Origin: Palleronia marisminoris
Lineage (GTDB): Bacteria > Pseudomonadota > Alphaproteobacteria > Rhodobacterales > Rhodobacteraceae
Reading direction: 5' to 3'
Assembly: GCF_900172315.1 (NCBI RefSeq)
Contig: NZ_FWFV01000003.1
Coordinates: forward strand, 293,770 to 357,769
Length of the DNA: 64,000 bases
Under the pieces are notes generated by a model that was not told the DNA's origin, made no database searches, and worked only from the letters and a program-made list of their open reading frames with translations. How positions within the stretch are numbered: position 1 is the first letter of the stretch; the number at the start of each line of letters is the position of its first letter. Shown piece after piece: positions 51,485 to 61,045 of this stretch. Both the position numbers and the translations under genes were made by a program.

Positions 51485-52944
51485 CCAGATTGTCGAGCCT
51501 TCAGGACGTTCCCGGCGGGGTCGCGACCCCGGCATATGATCGCGACGCGCATGGCACGGGGATCGTGCATCTGGGCCTCGGCGCGTTCCACAAGGCGCAT
51601 CAGGCGGTCTACACCGACGACGCGCTGAAGGCCGAGGGCGGCGACTGGCGCATCGTCGCGGTCAGCCTGCGCTCGGCCGGGGCGGTGGAAGAGTTGCGCC
51701 CGCAGAACGGCATGTTCACCGTGATCTCCGCCGGAGCCGAGGGCACCTCCGCCCGCGTGATCGGCTCCATTGCGACGGCGCTGGCCCACGCCCATGGCGA
51801 CGATGCGGCGGTGCGCGCTGCACTGGCCGACCCCGCCACGCGCATCGTGACGATCACGGTGACCGAGAAAGGCTATGGTATCGACCGCGCCACCGGCGGC
51901 GCCGACCCCTCGCATCCGGCCATCGCGCATGACCTCGACCACCCCGACGCGCCCACCGGCCTCGCAGGGCTTCTGGTCCAGGCGCTGGCCGCACGACGCG
52001 CGGCGGGCACCCCGCCCTTCACGGTGCTCAGCTGCGACAACCTGCCTGGCAACGGAGAGCTGACGCGCGGGCTGATCCTGGACTTCGCCAACCGAACCGA
52101 CCCCGACCTGCGGGACTGGATCGCGAGCGAGGTCGCCTTCCCCTCGTCGATGGTGGACCGCATCACGCCAGCCCCCGGGGACGATCTATCCGGCAAGGTG
52201 CGCGAGATCCTCGGCTGCGAGGACTACGCCGCGATCGAAACCGAGACGTTCTCGCAGTGGGTGATCGAGGACCGCTTCCCCACCGGCCGCCCGGCTTGGG
52301 AAGCGGGCGGAGCGCTCTTCGTGGAGGATGTCGCGCCCTACGAGAAGATGAAGTTGCGGATGCTGAACGGCACCCATTCCATGCTGGCCTATGCCGGGTT
52401 CCTGTCGGGGAAGCGCCATGTGCGCGATGTCATGCAAGACCCCGCCCTCGCCGCGCTGGTGCGGCGGCATCTTCGCGCGGCGGCACGGACGCTCGATCCG
52501 CTCGAGGGGATCGACCTTGGCGCCTATGCCGAGGACCTCGCCCGCCGGTTCGAAAACCCGAACCTCGCGCACGAGACCTACCAGATCGCCATGGACGGTA
52601 CCGAGAAACTGCCCCAGCGCATCTTCGCCCCGGCCGTGGACGCGCTCTCGGCAGGGCATGATATCCGCCCCTTCTCGTTCGCGACGGCAGCCTGGATGCG
52701 CTATTGCCTGGGCCACCGCGACGACGGGTCGACCCACACGCTCCGCGACCCCCGCGAAGACGAAATCGCGGCCCGGATCGCCGGCGCGAACGACGCCGAC
52801 GCGATCGTGGTGGCCCTGTTCGGCCTGCCCAACCTCGTCCCCGACGCTTTGCGCCAGGAGGGCCCGCTCCGGAAAGAAGTGACGGAGGTCCTTCGAGAGA
52901 TGCTCTCCACGTCCGTCGCCAAAGTTCTCGCCCAAGAGGGATGA
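51481..52944 (+). CDS. uxuB: Fructuronate reductase / D-mannonate oxidoreductase (mannitol dehydrogenase family)
   Basis: A 487-residue polyol dehydrogenase-family enzyme. IVHLGLGAFHKAHQAVYTDDAL is the cofactor-binding start; VTEKGYGID, CDNLPGNGELTRGLILDFA, KMKLRMLNGTHSMLAYAGFLSG (active-site Lys-x3-Asn-x2-His pattern) complete the signature. Next to uxuA it should reduce D-fructuronate to D-mannonate. Mannitol or arabinitol oxidation are known activities of relatives but fit the context less well. Cytoplasmic, NAD-dependent. Confidence 0.93.
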   Translation: MTRLSSLQDVPGGVATPAYDRDAHGTGIVHLGLGAFHKAHQAVYTDDALKAEGGDWRIVAVSLRSAGAVEELRPQNGMFTVISAGAEGTSARVIGSIATALAHAHGDDAAVRAALADPATRIVTITVTEKGYGIDRATGGADPSHPAIAHDLDHPDAPTGLAGLLVQALAARRAAGTPPFTVLSCDNLPGNGELTRGLILDFANRTDPDLRDWIASEVAFPSSMVDRITPAPGDDLSGKVREILGCEDYAAIETETFSQWVIEDRFPTGRPAWEAGGALFVEDVAPYEKMKLRMLNGTHSMLAYAGFLSGKRHVRDVMQDPALAALVRRHLRAAARTLDPLEGIDLGAYAEDLARRFENPNLAHETYQIAMDGTEKLPQRIFAPAVDALSAGHDIRPFSFATAAWMRYCLGHRDDGSTHTLRDPREDEIAARIAGANDADAIVVALFGLPNLVPDALRQEGPLRKEVTEVLREMLSTSVAKVLAQEG

Positions 52945-53096
52945 AGAACGACAGACGGACCGCGGGCCAGGAACGACTGGTGCGCCTCTGCGAGACCAGG
53001 GGCCGCCGCCATCGGACACATGTCCGCGGTCGGGGAACCCGTACGAGGATGTGCCTCTTCAGCTAGAACGCCGGTGGATGAGACAGGGTGGTTCGA

Positions 53097-53942
53097 ATGC
53101 GTTTGAGACGTGCGAGACGTAGTGGGAATGTCATAGATCGCCGCGGTCGTGGTGGCGGGAAGGCCGTGGTCGGCGGCATCGGCGGCCTGGGATTCGTCGC
53201 GATCGTCGTGGTCAGCTGGGCGCTTGGTGTCGATCCGAGGCCGCTTCTCGATATCGCCAACCAGTCGGGGAGCACGTCGCAACCGCGCGAGCTGACCCCG
53301 GCCGAACAGGACGCCGGCGATTTCGCGGCGCGGGTTCTGGCCACAACCGAAGACGTATGGTCCCGGGAGTTTCCCGAACAGATCGGAGAGCCCTACGAGG
53401 TGCCCGAGCTGGTCCTGTTCTCGGGCACCGTGCAGTCCCAATGCGGCGGCGCGTCGGCGGCGACGGGACCGTTCTACTGTCCGGCGGACCAGCGCGCCTA
53501 TCTCGACACCGAATTCTTCGCGACCCTCGAGCAGAACCTGGGCGCCGAAGGCGATTTTGCCGCGGCATATGTCATCGCGCACGAGGTCGGTCATCACGTG
53601 CAGAACCAGCTCGGGATCCTCGGCGACGTCCATGCCCGCAAGCAAGGCGCAAGCCAATCCGACGCGAACGCGCTGCAGGTCAGGGTCGAGCTGATGGCCG
53701 ACTGCTTTTCCGGCGTATGGGCGCGGGGCGTGGAAGGCCTGCTGGAGCCGGGCGACATCGAAGAAGCGATCAACGCCGCGCAGCGGATCGGCGACGACTA
53801 CCTGCAAAAGCGCGCGGGTAAGGCAGTGACCCCCCACACGTTCACCCACGGCACGTCAGAGCAGCGCGCCCGCTGGTTCGAGAACGGCTACCGCACCGGA
53901 GACGTGGCCGACTGCGACACGTTCGCGGCAAGCACGCTCTGA
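53097..53942 (+). CDS. Neutral zinc metallopeptidase, YpfJ/KPN_02809 family
   Basis: A 281-residue membrane-anchored metalloprotease. The N-terminus MRLRRARRSGNVIDRRG and one transmembrane helix (about 25-44) are standard, and the catalytic domain faces the periplasm. The zinc motif is H162-E-V-G-H166-H, with a downstream Glu in RVELMADCFSGVW. C117 and C128 flank the GGASAATGPFYCP stretch. The ATG at 53097 is preferred over a GTG at 53088 because family members begin at this point. Substrate unknown. It stands alone, convergent with nasA. Confidence 0.9.
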   Translation: MRLRRARRSGNVIDRRGRGGGKAVVGGIGGLGFVAIVVVSWALGVDPRPLLDIANQSGSTSQPRELTPAEQDAGDFAARVLATTEDVWSREFPEQIGEPYEVPELVLFSGTVQSQCGGASAATGPFYCPADQRAYLDTEFFATLEQNLGAEGDFAAAYVIAHEVGHHVQNQLGILGDVHARKQGASQSDANALQVRVELMADCFSGVWARGVEGLLEPGDIEEAINAAQRIGDDYLQKRAGKAVTPHTFTHGTSEQRARWFENGYRTGDVADCDTFAASTL

Positions 53943-54001
53943 GCACTTTCGCCAGTGCATGGCAGGGGCGCGTCATCTACATCCGACGTCCGCTGACCGG
54001 C

Positions 54002-56605
54002 TCATTCGGCGGCCTCGCTGGTGGTGGTTGCGACGATCAGGGCCGCGATCTCGGGACGGCACGATCCGCAATTCGTTCCGGCGGACAGGGCCCGGCCGAT
54101 CGCCTCGACCGACAGAAGCCCCTCGCGCTCGATCGCGGTCAGGATCGTGTTCACTCCGACGCCGAAACACGCGCAGAGGGTCGGCCCTGGATCTGGCCGA
54201 TCGGCAGAGGCGCGGCCGGTGATCGCGTCCTCGCCCGGCATGGTCACGAGGTAATCCCGCATGAGGCCGATGGGTTCAGGCGCGACGAAGAGCGCCGCCA
54301 GTAGCCGCCCGCCCTCGTGGAAGGCGATGCGCGCGACGCCGCGGGTGGGGTCGGCCATCACCTGCGCCTCGGCTTCGGGCAGACCGAAGAGGCCCCGCGC
54401 CTCGGCCTCCCAATCCTGCGGGGCTTGGCGGCCTGCCAGTTCCATCCGCCAGCCGGCCTCGCTGCGGGCGGTGGCCCAGTAGTCGGCGGTGGCGCGGATC
54501 GGGCTGCGCGAGACGGCGAAGCCGAACCAGTCGGCCTCGAAGGGGCGCGCGGCGCAGACGGCGGCCTTGCTTTCGGGCTGCCCGGAAACGGGATCGACGC
54601 AGGCGGCGACCAGGGCGTCGATCCGACCCGTGGGGGCGGTCTCGCCCGTCCAGTGGATCGGCGCGAACAGGGTGCCGGGCTGGACGCGCGCGGTCACCGT
54701 CGCGCGGAGAATGGCCGTGCCGGTCGGGCTGGTCAGTTCTACCAGGCGATCGGGCGCGATGCCAAGTCGGGTGGCATCGTCGGGATGGATCTCGACGAAG
54801 GGCTCGGCGAGGTGGCTCGACAGGCGGGGGGCGCGGCCGCTGCGCGTCATGGTGTGCCACTGGTCGCGGATGCGGCCGGTGTTCAGGCGGAACGGGAAGC
54901 GCGGCGCGCGGCGCGCCTCGGGGGCGCGCCATTCGACCGGGACCATGGCGACCCGGCCGCCGGGGCGGAAGGAGCGGCCGTCGGCAAAGAAGCGCCCGCC
55001 TTGCCGCGCGGCGACGGGCCAGCGCGTAGGCTCCATCGCCGCGTAGCCCTCGTCGTTCAGGTCGGCGAGGCCCGAGATGTCGAAATCCAGCCCGAAGCCG
55101 CCGGCGATCCCCGACAAGGCGGCGTGTTCGCGGAAGATCTCGGCCGGGGACTGGTAATCGAACGCGGCTCGCCAGCCCATGCGGCGGGCGACCTGCGTGA
55201 TGTGCCACCAGTCGGGGCGCGCCTCGCCCGGCGGGGGCAGCGCGGCACGCTGACGCGAGATCGTCCGGTCGGAGTTGGTGACGGTCCCGTCCTTCTCGGC
55301 CCAGGCGGAGGCGGGCAGCAGGACGTCGGCCAGCCGCGCGGTGTCCGTCTCGGCCGTGATGTCCGAGACGATGGTGAAGTCGCAGGAAGCGATCGCGTCG
55401 CGCACGGCATCGGCTTCGGGCAGGGTCACGGCGGGGTTCGTGTGCATGATCCACAGCGCCTTGATCCGCCCGTCGGCCACGGCGCGGAACATCTCGACCG
55501 CCTTGAGGCCGGGCCGCTTGGCCAGCCGGGGGGCATCCCAGAAGGCGCCCACGGCAGCGCGGTGCGCCAGGTTGTCGAGGTCCATGTGCGCGGCCAGCAT
55601 GTTCGCCAGCCCGCCGACCTCGCGCCCGCCCATGGCATTGGGCTGGCCCGTAACGCTGAACGGGCCCATGCCGGGCCGCCCGATCCGTCCCGTGGCGATG
55701 TGACAGTTGAGGATCGCGTTCACCTTGTCCGTTCCCGCGCTGGACTGGTTCACGCCCTGGCTGAAGACGGTCACGACCCTCTCGTGCCCGATCCAGAGGC
55801 GGCAGAACTGCTCGATGAGTTCCGCATCCAGTCCCGTCGGCTCAGCCGAGGCAGCGCGGGCGGCTGCGAGCGTGGCTTCCGCCCCTTCGACCTGGCGCAG
55901 GTATCCCGCGTCCAGCGCTCCGGCGTGGTCGATCTCGGCCAGCAGGCGGTTGAACAGCGCCACGTCCGATCCGATCCGCAGCGGCAGATGCAGATCGGCG
56001 CCGTCGCAGGTGGCGGTGACGCGCGGGTCCACGACGACGATCTTCGTCCCGCGCTTCGCCTTCGCATCGTGCACCCGGCGGTGCAGGATCGGGTGGCACC
56101 ACGCGAGGTTCGAGCCGACGAGCACCACGAGGTCTGCCTCGTCCAGATCGTCGTACGTGCCGGGCACGGTGTCGGTGCCGAAGGCACGCTTGTGGCCCGC
56201 CACGGTCGAGGCCATGCAGAGCCGCGAGTTGGTGTCGATGTTGGCGGTGCCGAGGAAGCCCTTCATGAACTTGTTGGCGACGTAGTAATCCTCGGTCAGC
56301 ATCTGGCCTGAAGCGTAGAAGGCGACGCTGTCGGGGCCGTGCCGCGCGATGGTGCGGGCAAAGCGGTCGGCCACATGATCGAGCGCCTCGTCCCATCCCG
56401 CCGCGCGGCCGCCGATCCGCGGGGCCAGGAGCCGCCCCTCCAGCCCCACCGTCTGCGCCAGCGCCGAGCCCTTGGAACAGAGCCGCCCGCGATTGGCCGG
56501 ATGCTCCGGGTCGCCCTTGACGGTCAACCCCCCCTGCCCTTCCGAAGACAGCAGGACACCGCAGCCGACGCCGCAATAGGGACAGGTGGAACGGGTCTTG
56601 GTCAT
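54002..56605 (-). CDS. nasA: Assimilatory nitrate reductase catalytic subunit NasA
   Basis: An 867-residue cytoplasmic molybdoenzyme reducing nitrate to nitrite. The N-terminal [4Fe-4S] cluster uses C8, C11, C15 and C43 (CPYCGVGC), the Mo ligand is C130 in RLCMAST, and the molybdopterin-binding domain closes near residue 700 (RIRDQWHTMTRSGRAP). The last 60 residues are a BFD-like [2Fe-2S] domain, C-A-C plus NCGSCRPE, the electron-entry site. The start at 56605 is chosen over an in-frame ATG 21 codons earlier because the protein begins with the cluster motif in the family. It follows the nitrate importer genes; nirB and nirD are not in the window. Confidence 0.94.
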   Translation of the reverse strand: MTKTRSTCPYCGVGCGVLLSSEGQGGLTVKGDPEHPANRGRLCSKGSALAQTVGLEGRLLAPRIGGRAAGWDEALDHVADRFARTIARHGPDSVAFYASGQMLTEDYYVANKFMKGFLGTANIDTNSRLCMASTVAGHKRAFGTDTVPGTYDDLDEADLVVLVGSNLAWCHPILHRRVHDAKAKRGTKIVVVDPRVTATCDGADLHLPLRIGSDVALFNRLLAEIDHAGALDAGYLRQVEGAEATLAAARAASAEPTGLDAELIEQFCRLWIGHERVVTVFSQGVNQSSAGTDKVNAILNCHIATGRIGRPGMGPFSVTGQPNAMGGREVGGLANMLAAHMDLDNLAHRAAVGAFWDAPRLAKRPGLKAVEMFRAVADGRIKALWIMHTNPAVTLPEADAVRDAIASCDFTIVSDITAETDTARLADVLLPASAWAEKDGTVTNSDRTISRQRAALPPPGEARPDWWHITQVARRMGWRAAFDYQSPAEIFREHAALSGIAGGFGLDFDISGLADLNDEGYAAMEPTRWPVAARQGGRFFADGRSFRPGGRVAMVPVEWRAPEARRAPRFPFRLNTGRIRDQWHTMTRSGRAPRLSSHLAEPFVEIHPDDATRLGIAPDRLVELTSPTGTAILRATVTARVQPGTLFAPIHWTGETAPTGRIDALVAACVDPVSGQPESKAAVCAARPFEADWFGFAVSRSPIRATADYWATARSEAGWRMELAGRQAPQDWEAEARGLFGLPEAEAQVMADPTRGVARIAFHEGGRLLAALFVAPEPIGLMRDYLVTMPGEDAITGRASADRPDPGPTLCACFGVGVNTILTAIEREGLLSVEAIGRALSAGTNCGSCRPEIAALIVATTTSEAAE

Positions 56606-56722
56606 CGGGCGCCGCCTTTCCTGTCGGGCGTCATGCAAATGCCCGAAGATTTCGGCGGCGTCGGGCACGGTCGCCCCGTGCTGGCCGCGGGAACCGTCGA
56701 TGACGAGGTTCGGGTCATTGGC

Positions 56723-58390
56723 TCACTCCGCTGCGATGGCGGTTGGTTTCGCTTTCGGCTTGGCTCCGTGTTCGTATTCCTCGAGGAAATCGAGCACCTC
56801 CTGCCGGTAGGCGTAGTAGTCGGGGTGTTCGAGAAGCGCCTTCCGGGTGCGCGGGCGCGGCAGGTTTACGTCGACGATCTTGCCGATGGTGGCCTGCGGG
56901 CCGTTGGTCATCATCACCACGCGGTCGGCGAGCAGGATCGCCTCGTCCACGTCATGGGTGACGCAGATCGCGGTGACGCGGGTCTGGGCCCAGACCTCCA
57001 TCAGGACCTCCTGCAGCTCCCAGCGGGTCAGGCTGTCGAGCATCCCGAACGGCTCGTCGAGCAGCAGCAGCTTGGGGGAAAGGGCGAAGGCGCGGGCGAT
57101 GCCGACGCGCTGCTTCATGCCGTTCGACAGGTCGGCGGCGGGCTTGTCCATCGCGTGGGCCAAGCCGACCTTTTCGAGGTAATACTCGACCACGTCCTGC
57201 CGCTCGGCCCGGCTGGCGCGGGGGTAGACGCGGTCGACGCCGACGCTGACGTTCTCCTTCGCCGTCAGCCACGGGAAGAGCGACGGCGACTGGAAGACGA
57301 CGGCGCGTTCGGGGTCGGCGCCCATGACGTGGCGCCCGTCGAGCTTGATCGCGCCCTTGCTGATCTCGTTGAGGCCTGCGGCCATGGTCAGGACCGTGGA
57401 CTTGCCGCAGCCAGAATGCCCGATGAGGCTGACAAACTCGCCGCGGTTCATCTTGAGGTCGAAATCCTCGACCACGGTCAGCGGCCCCTTGGGCGTGGGA
57501 TAGACCTTGTGAAGCTGGCTGAAGTCGAGGAAGCGATCCTCGATCAGCCCCTCCTGAGCGTCCTTCTGCGCCTTGGGCAGGCCGTGGATCGGCGTGACGT
57601 TCGGCAGGGTGCGCGTGCCCTCGGCGCGGCCTTCGATGCCGATCTCCATCAGGTATTTCGTGACCTCGCCGCGCAGGCGCTTGAAGCCGTCGTGGTTGTT
57701 CATCTCGGTCCGGTCGCGGGGGCGCGGGATGTCGGTGCGGAACTCGCGGCCGAGCGTGCCGTCGGGGGTCAGCACGACGATCCGGTCGGCCAGCACGATG
57801 GCCTCGTCCACATCGTTGGTGATCAGGACGCAGGTCTGGCGTTCCTGCTGCCAGATCGCCTCGATCTCGTCGGCGAGGTTGGCGCGAGTCAGCGCGTCTA
57901 GGGCCGATAGCGGTTCGTCCAGCAGCAGAACTTCGGGGTTCATGGCCAGCGCGCGAGCGACGTTGACCCGCTGGCGCATGCCCCCCGACAGCTCGGCCGG
58001 GCGGCGGTGGGCAGCGTGGGACAGGCCGACCATCTGGACGTAATGGGCGACCTTCGCGTCCTTTTCCTTGGCAGGCATCTTCGGGAACACCGATTCCAGC
58101 GCCAGCCGCACGTTGCCCGTCACCGTCAGCCACGGCATCAGCGAGTAGTTCTGGAAGATCACGCCGCGCTCGGGACCGGGGCCGGTGATCGGCTCGCCCT
58201 TGAAGGCCACGCGGCCACTGGTGGGCTGCTCGAGCCCCGCCATCAGGTTGATCAGCGTCGTCTTGCCAGTGCCCGAGAAGCCCAGCAGGACGAGGAACTC
58301 CCCTTCCTGCACCTCGAGGTCGATGCCGTTCAGCACCGGGGCGTTGTCGCCGTAGCCCATGGAAACATTGTCGAATTTTAGGATGGACAT
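56723..58390 (-). CDS. nrtD: Nitrate ABC transporter, tandem double ATP-binding protein
   Basis: A 555-residue protein made of two complete ABC ATPases. The first (1-250) has Walker A GFSGTGKTT, Q-loop IFQNYSLMPW, signature ELSGGMRQR and Walker B VLLLDEP; the second (about 285-540) has GHSGCGKST, VFQSPSLFPW, DLSNGMKQR and LLLLDEP. In cyanobacteria NrtC and NrtD are separate and NrtC has a regulatory tail; here the two ATPases are joined as one heterodimer-like chain without that tail. It powers nitrate/nitrite uptake through NrtB. Five bases separate it from nrtB. Confidence 0.9.
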   Translation of the reverse strand: MSILKFDNVSMGYGDNAPVLNGIDLEVQEGEFLVLLGFSGTGKTTLINLMAGLEQPTSGRVAFKGEPITGPGPERGVIFQNYSLMPWLTVTGNVRLALESVFPKMPAKEKDAKVAHYVQMVGLSHAAHRRPAELSGGMRQRVNVARALAMNPEVLLLDEPLSALDALTRANLADEIEAIWQQERQTCVLITNDVDEAIVLADRIVVLTPDGTLGREFRTDIPRPRDRTEMNNHDGFKRLRGEVTKYLMEIGIEGRAEGTRTLPNVTPIHGLPKAQKDAQEGLIEDRFLDFSQLHKVYPTPKGPLTVVEDFDLKMNRGEFVSLIGHSGCGKSTVLTMAAGLNEISKGAIKLDGRHVMGADPERAVVFQSPSLFPWLTAKENVSVGVDRVYPRASRAERQDVVEYYLEKVGLAHAMDKPAADLSNGMKQRVGIARAFALSPKLLLLDEPFGMLDSLTRWELQEVLMEVWAQTRVTAICVTHDVDEAILLADRVVMMTNGPQATIGKIVDVNLPRPRTRKALLEHPDYYAYRQEVLDFLEEYEHGAKPKAKPTAIAAE

Positions 58391-58395
58391 GGCGC

Positions 58396-59478
58396 TCACC
58401 TCTGGTTCGTGAAGGTGAAGGCGGCCTGGATCGCGAACATCAGCCGGTCCAGAAGGAAGCCGATGATGCCGATGGTGAACACGGCCACCATGATCCGCGC
58501 GAGGCTCGAGGAGCTGCCGTTCTGGAACTCGTCCCAGACGAACTTGCCGAGGCCGGGGTTCTGCGCCAGCATCTCGGCCGCGATCAGGACCATCCAGCCG
58601 ACGCCCAGCGACAGGCGCAGCCCGGTAAAGATCAGTGGCATGGCCGAGGGCAGTACCAGCTTGGTGATCTTGGTGCGGGTGGTCATCTTCAGCACGCGGG
58701 AGACGTTCACCAGATCCTTGTCGATCGAGGCCACGCCAAGGGACGTGTTGATGAGCGTTGGCCACAGCGAACAGAGCGTCACGGTGATCGCCGACACCAG
58801 GAACGACTTGGCAAAGAGCCCGTCATTGGTGGCGTAAACGGCCGAGACGATCATTGTGACGATGGGCAACCACGCCAGCGGGCTGACCGGCTTGAAGATC
58901 TGGATGATCGGGTTCAGCGCCGCGTTCGCCGTCTGACTGAGGCCGGCGAGGATGCCCAGCGGAACGGCGATGGCCGTGGCGATCAGGAAGCCGAAGAACA
59001 CCGTGACGATCGAGGTGCGGATCTGCTGGTAGTAGGACGGCGCGCCGGTGAAGCCGACCGCCTGGACCTCGTCCGCGCGGCCGGCCTCAATCAGCTGTTG
59101 ATTGCGTTGGTCGACCATCGTTTCGAACTGGGCGCGGCGTTCGCCGGTGCGCACGGCGTCCTCGTGCAGGCCGACCGCCTCGGACCAGACCTGCGCGGGG
59201 CCGGGAACGGCGCCGAGCGAGGTCTGCACCTGCGGCGCCAGCACCGCCCAAAGCGTCAGGAAGCCCGCCATCGCCAGAAGCGGGACGCCCAGAAGCTTCC
59301 AGATTTCAGAGGCTTGTGCGCGAGGGTTGTCACCGGCGGCAGCGCGCAGGACGGGCGTCAGCCACGCCAACCCCAGCACCCGGAGCCACGCGTCGGCCTT
59401 GTTGATGCGGGTGAACCACTGGGCACGGCGCGCTTCGCGGTGCTCGGCTTCGATCGCGTTTGGGTCGACTGCGGTCAT
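58396..59478 (-). CDS. nrtB: Nitrate ABC transporter permease NrtB
   Basis: A 360-residue inner-membrane permease. It is longer than SsuC-like proteins owing to an N-terminal cytoplasmic stretch (1-65) and a periplasmic loop (about 95-145) typical of NrtB. The coupling loop is KMTTRTKITKLVLPSAMPLIFTGLRLSLGVGWMVLIAAEML. About seven hydrophobic segments. No strong ribosome site precedes the ATG, and the leader holds an 11-base tandem repeat, so translation may be coupled or regulated. Confidence 0.93.
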   Translation of the reverse strand: MTAVDPNAIEAEHREARRAQWFTRINKADAWLRVLGLAWLTPVLRAAAGDNPRAQASEIWKLLGVPLLAMAGFLTLWAVLAPQVQTSLGAVPGPAQVWSEAVGLHEDAVRTGERRAQFETMVDQRNQQLIEAGRADEVQAVGFTGAPSYYQQIRTSIVTVFFGFLIATAIAVPLGILAGLSQTANAALNPIIQIFKPVSPLAWLPIVTMIVSAVYATNDGLFAKSFLVSAITVTLCSLWPTLINTSLGVASIDKDLVNVSRVLKMTTRTKITKLVLPSAMPLIFTGLRLSLGVGWMVLIAAEMLAQNPGLGKFVWDEFQNGSSSSLARIMVAVFTIGIIGFLLDRLMFAIQAAFTFTNQR

Positions 59479-59498
59479 GATGCGTTCCCGAAAAGTGC

Positions 59499-59553
59499 TG
59501 TAGGAGGTCCGTGAGAGCCCCGTAGGAGATCTGTAGGAGGTTCGTGGGAGGGG
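59499..59553 (-). repeat. Five-unit imperfect 11-base tandem repeat in the nrtA-nrtB gap
   Basis: On the plus strand five successive 11-base units, best copy TGTAGGAGGTC, run from 59499 to 59553; the first and fourth units share 10 of 11 bases and the pair extends to 17 of 19 matches with the following unit. Transcribed as nrt mRNA the units read CCTCCTACA-like, which includes anti-Shine-Dalgarno CCTCC. It is 21 bases upstream of nrtB. Confidence 0.65.
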
Positions 59554-59572
59554 GCCGAAGCGGCCGGCCCCC
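59550..59572 (-). other. Intercistronic stem-loop after nrtA
   Basis: An 8-base-pair stem GGGGGCCG / CGGCCCCC with a 7-base loop lies 6 bases past the nrtA stop. No T-run follows. Probably stabilises the nrtA message relative to nrtB. Confidence 0.55.
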
Positions 59573-59578
59573 GCAGGG

Positions 59579-60943
59579 TCAGCCCTGGACTTCGCTGCCG
59601 ACGACCTTCTGGTCGCCCTTCAGACCGATCGGCAGGCTGTCGAGATAGGCGTTGGGATTGCGGCCGTCGTAGGGGATGCCGTCGATGATGTCGGCGGCGG
59701 GGGTCGGCGTCTTGTAGCCGTCGGTCTCCCACGGGAAGCCGTCCTCGGGGGCGAGGCCGTCCTCGACCAGCGAGCGCGCGGCGTCGAGGTAAATGTCCGG
59801 GCGATAGACCCTTTCGGCCACGTCGAAGAACCACTGGTCGTCCTTGGCCTCGGGGATCTGGCCCCAGCGGCGCATCTGGGTCAGGTACCAGACCGCGTCC
59901 GAGTAGTAGGGATAGGTCGCGTTGTAGCGGAAGAAGACGTTGAAGTCGGGGACCTCGCGGACATCGCCCTTCTCGTACTCGAAGGTGCCGGTCATCGAGT
60001 TGGCGATGACCTCTTCATCCGCACCGACATATTGCGAGCGCGAGAGGATCTCGACCGCCTCTTCGCGGTTGGCGTTGTCGTTCTCGTCCAGCCAGATCGC
60101 GGCGCGGATCAGGGCGCGTGTCAGCGCCTTGGTGGTGTTCGGGTTGTCCTCGATGAAGTCGGCGGTGAGGCCGAAGACCTTTTCGGGGTTGTTCTTCCAG
60201 ATCTCGTAGTCGGTGACGACCGGCACGCCGATGCCCTTGAAGACCGCCTGCTGGTTCCAGGGCTCGCCCACCGAATAGCCGTGGATCGTCCCGGCTTCGA
60301 GCGTGGCGGGCATCTGCGGCGGGGGCGTGACCGACAGCAGCACGTCGGCGTCGATCTGGCCCGTCGCGTCGCCGTCGCCGTAGAATCCGGGGTTCAGGCC
60401 GCCTGCGGCGAGCCAGTAGCGCAGCTCGTAATTGTGGGTCGAGACGGGGAAGACCATGCCCATCTTGAAGGCCTCGCCGTTCGCGTTGAAATCGTCGACC
60501 ACGGAGGCAAGGGCAGAGGCGCTGATCGGGTGCTGGGGCAGGCCGTCGGCGTTTTCGGGAATGTTCGGCTTCATCATCTCCCAGACCTCGTTCGAGACGG
60601 TGATGCCGTTGCCGTTGAGGTCCATGGAGAAGGGCGTGACGATATGCGCCTCGGTGCCGTAACCGATGGTGGCGGCCAGCGGCTGACCGGCCAGCATGTG
60701 CGCGCCGTCGAGCGTGCCGTCGATCACCCCGTCCAGCAGCACCTTCCAGTTGGCCTGCGCCTCGAGCGTGACGAAGAGGCCCTCGCCGAGGAAATAGCCC
60801 TGCTCGTAGGCGACCGCGAGGGGGGCCATGTCGGTCAGCTTGATGAAGCCGAAGGTGAGTTCGAACTTTTCGAGGTCGAGCATCTGGGCCAGCGCGGGGC
60901 TGGCGATGGTCGAGGCCGCGAGGCCGAGGAGGATGCGTTTCAT
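59579..60943 (-). CDS. nrtA: Nitrate-binding protein NrtA
   Basis: A 454-residue periplasmic nitrate receptor of the NrtA/CmpA family. The signal peptide ends ALA-Q (residue 20). [24 protein letters not shown] opens the fold, and [42 protein letters not shown] and [13 protein letters not shown] carry the anion-binding residues. Unlike cyanobacterial NrtA, it has no lipobox and no long linker, so it is freely soluble. It is first in nrtA-nrtB-nrtD-nasA; its leader contains an attenuator with ANTAR-type hairpins. Confidence 0.94.
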   Translation of the reverse strand: MKRILLGLAASTIASPALAQMLDLEKFELTFGFIKLTDMAPLAVAYEQGYFLGEGLFVTLEAQANWKVLLDGVIDGTLDGAHMLAGQPLAATIGYGTEAHIVTPFSMDLNGNGITVSNEVWEMMKPNIPENADGLPQHPISASALASVVDDFNANGEAFKMGMVFPVSTHNYELRYWLAAGGLNPGFYGDGDATGQIDADVLLSVTPPPQMPATLEAGTIHGYSVGEPWNQQAVFKGIGVPVVTDYEIWKNNPEKVFGLTADFIEDNPNTTKALTRALIRAAIWLDENDNANREEAVEILSRSQYVGADEEVIANSMTGTFEYEKGDVREVPDFNVFFRYNATYPYYSDAVWYLTQMRRWGQIPEAKDDQWFFDVAERVYRPDIYLDAARSLVEDGLAPEDGFPWETDGYKTPTPAADIIDGIPYDGRNPNAYLDSLPIGLKGDQKVVGSEVQG

Positions 60944-60987
60944 GCGTCGGTCCTGTGTGCTGGCCGGGAAACCCCGGCCGAAGAACG

Positions 60988-61045
60988 AAAAAAAGCCGCC
61001 GACATGCACCGCCCGGGAGGAGGAGGAGGCATGTCGAGCGGCTTT
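60988..61045 (-). terminator. Intrinsic terminator in the nrtA leader
   Basis: On the minus strand AAAGCCGCTCGACATGC (from 61045) pairs with GCATGTCGGCGGCTTT with one bulge, around a 21-base loop, and ends in a run of seven T (60994-60988). It lies 45 bases upstream of the nrtA start codon, so transcription should stop before the operon unless it is antiterminated. Confidence 0.85.
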
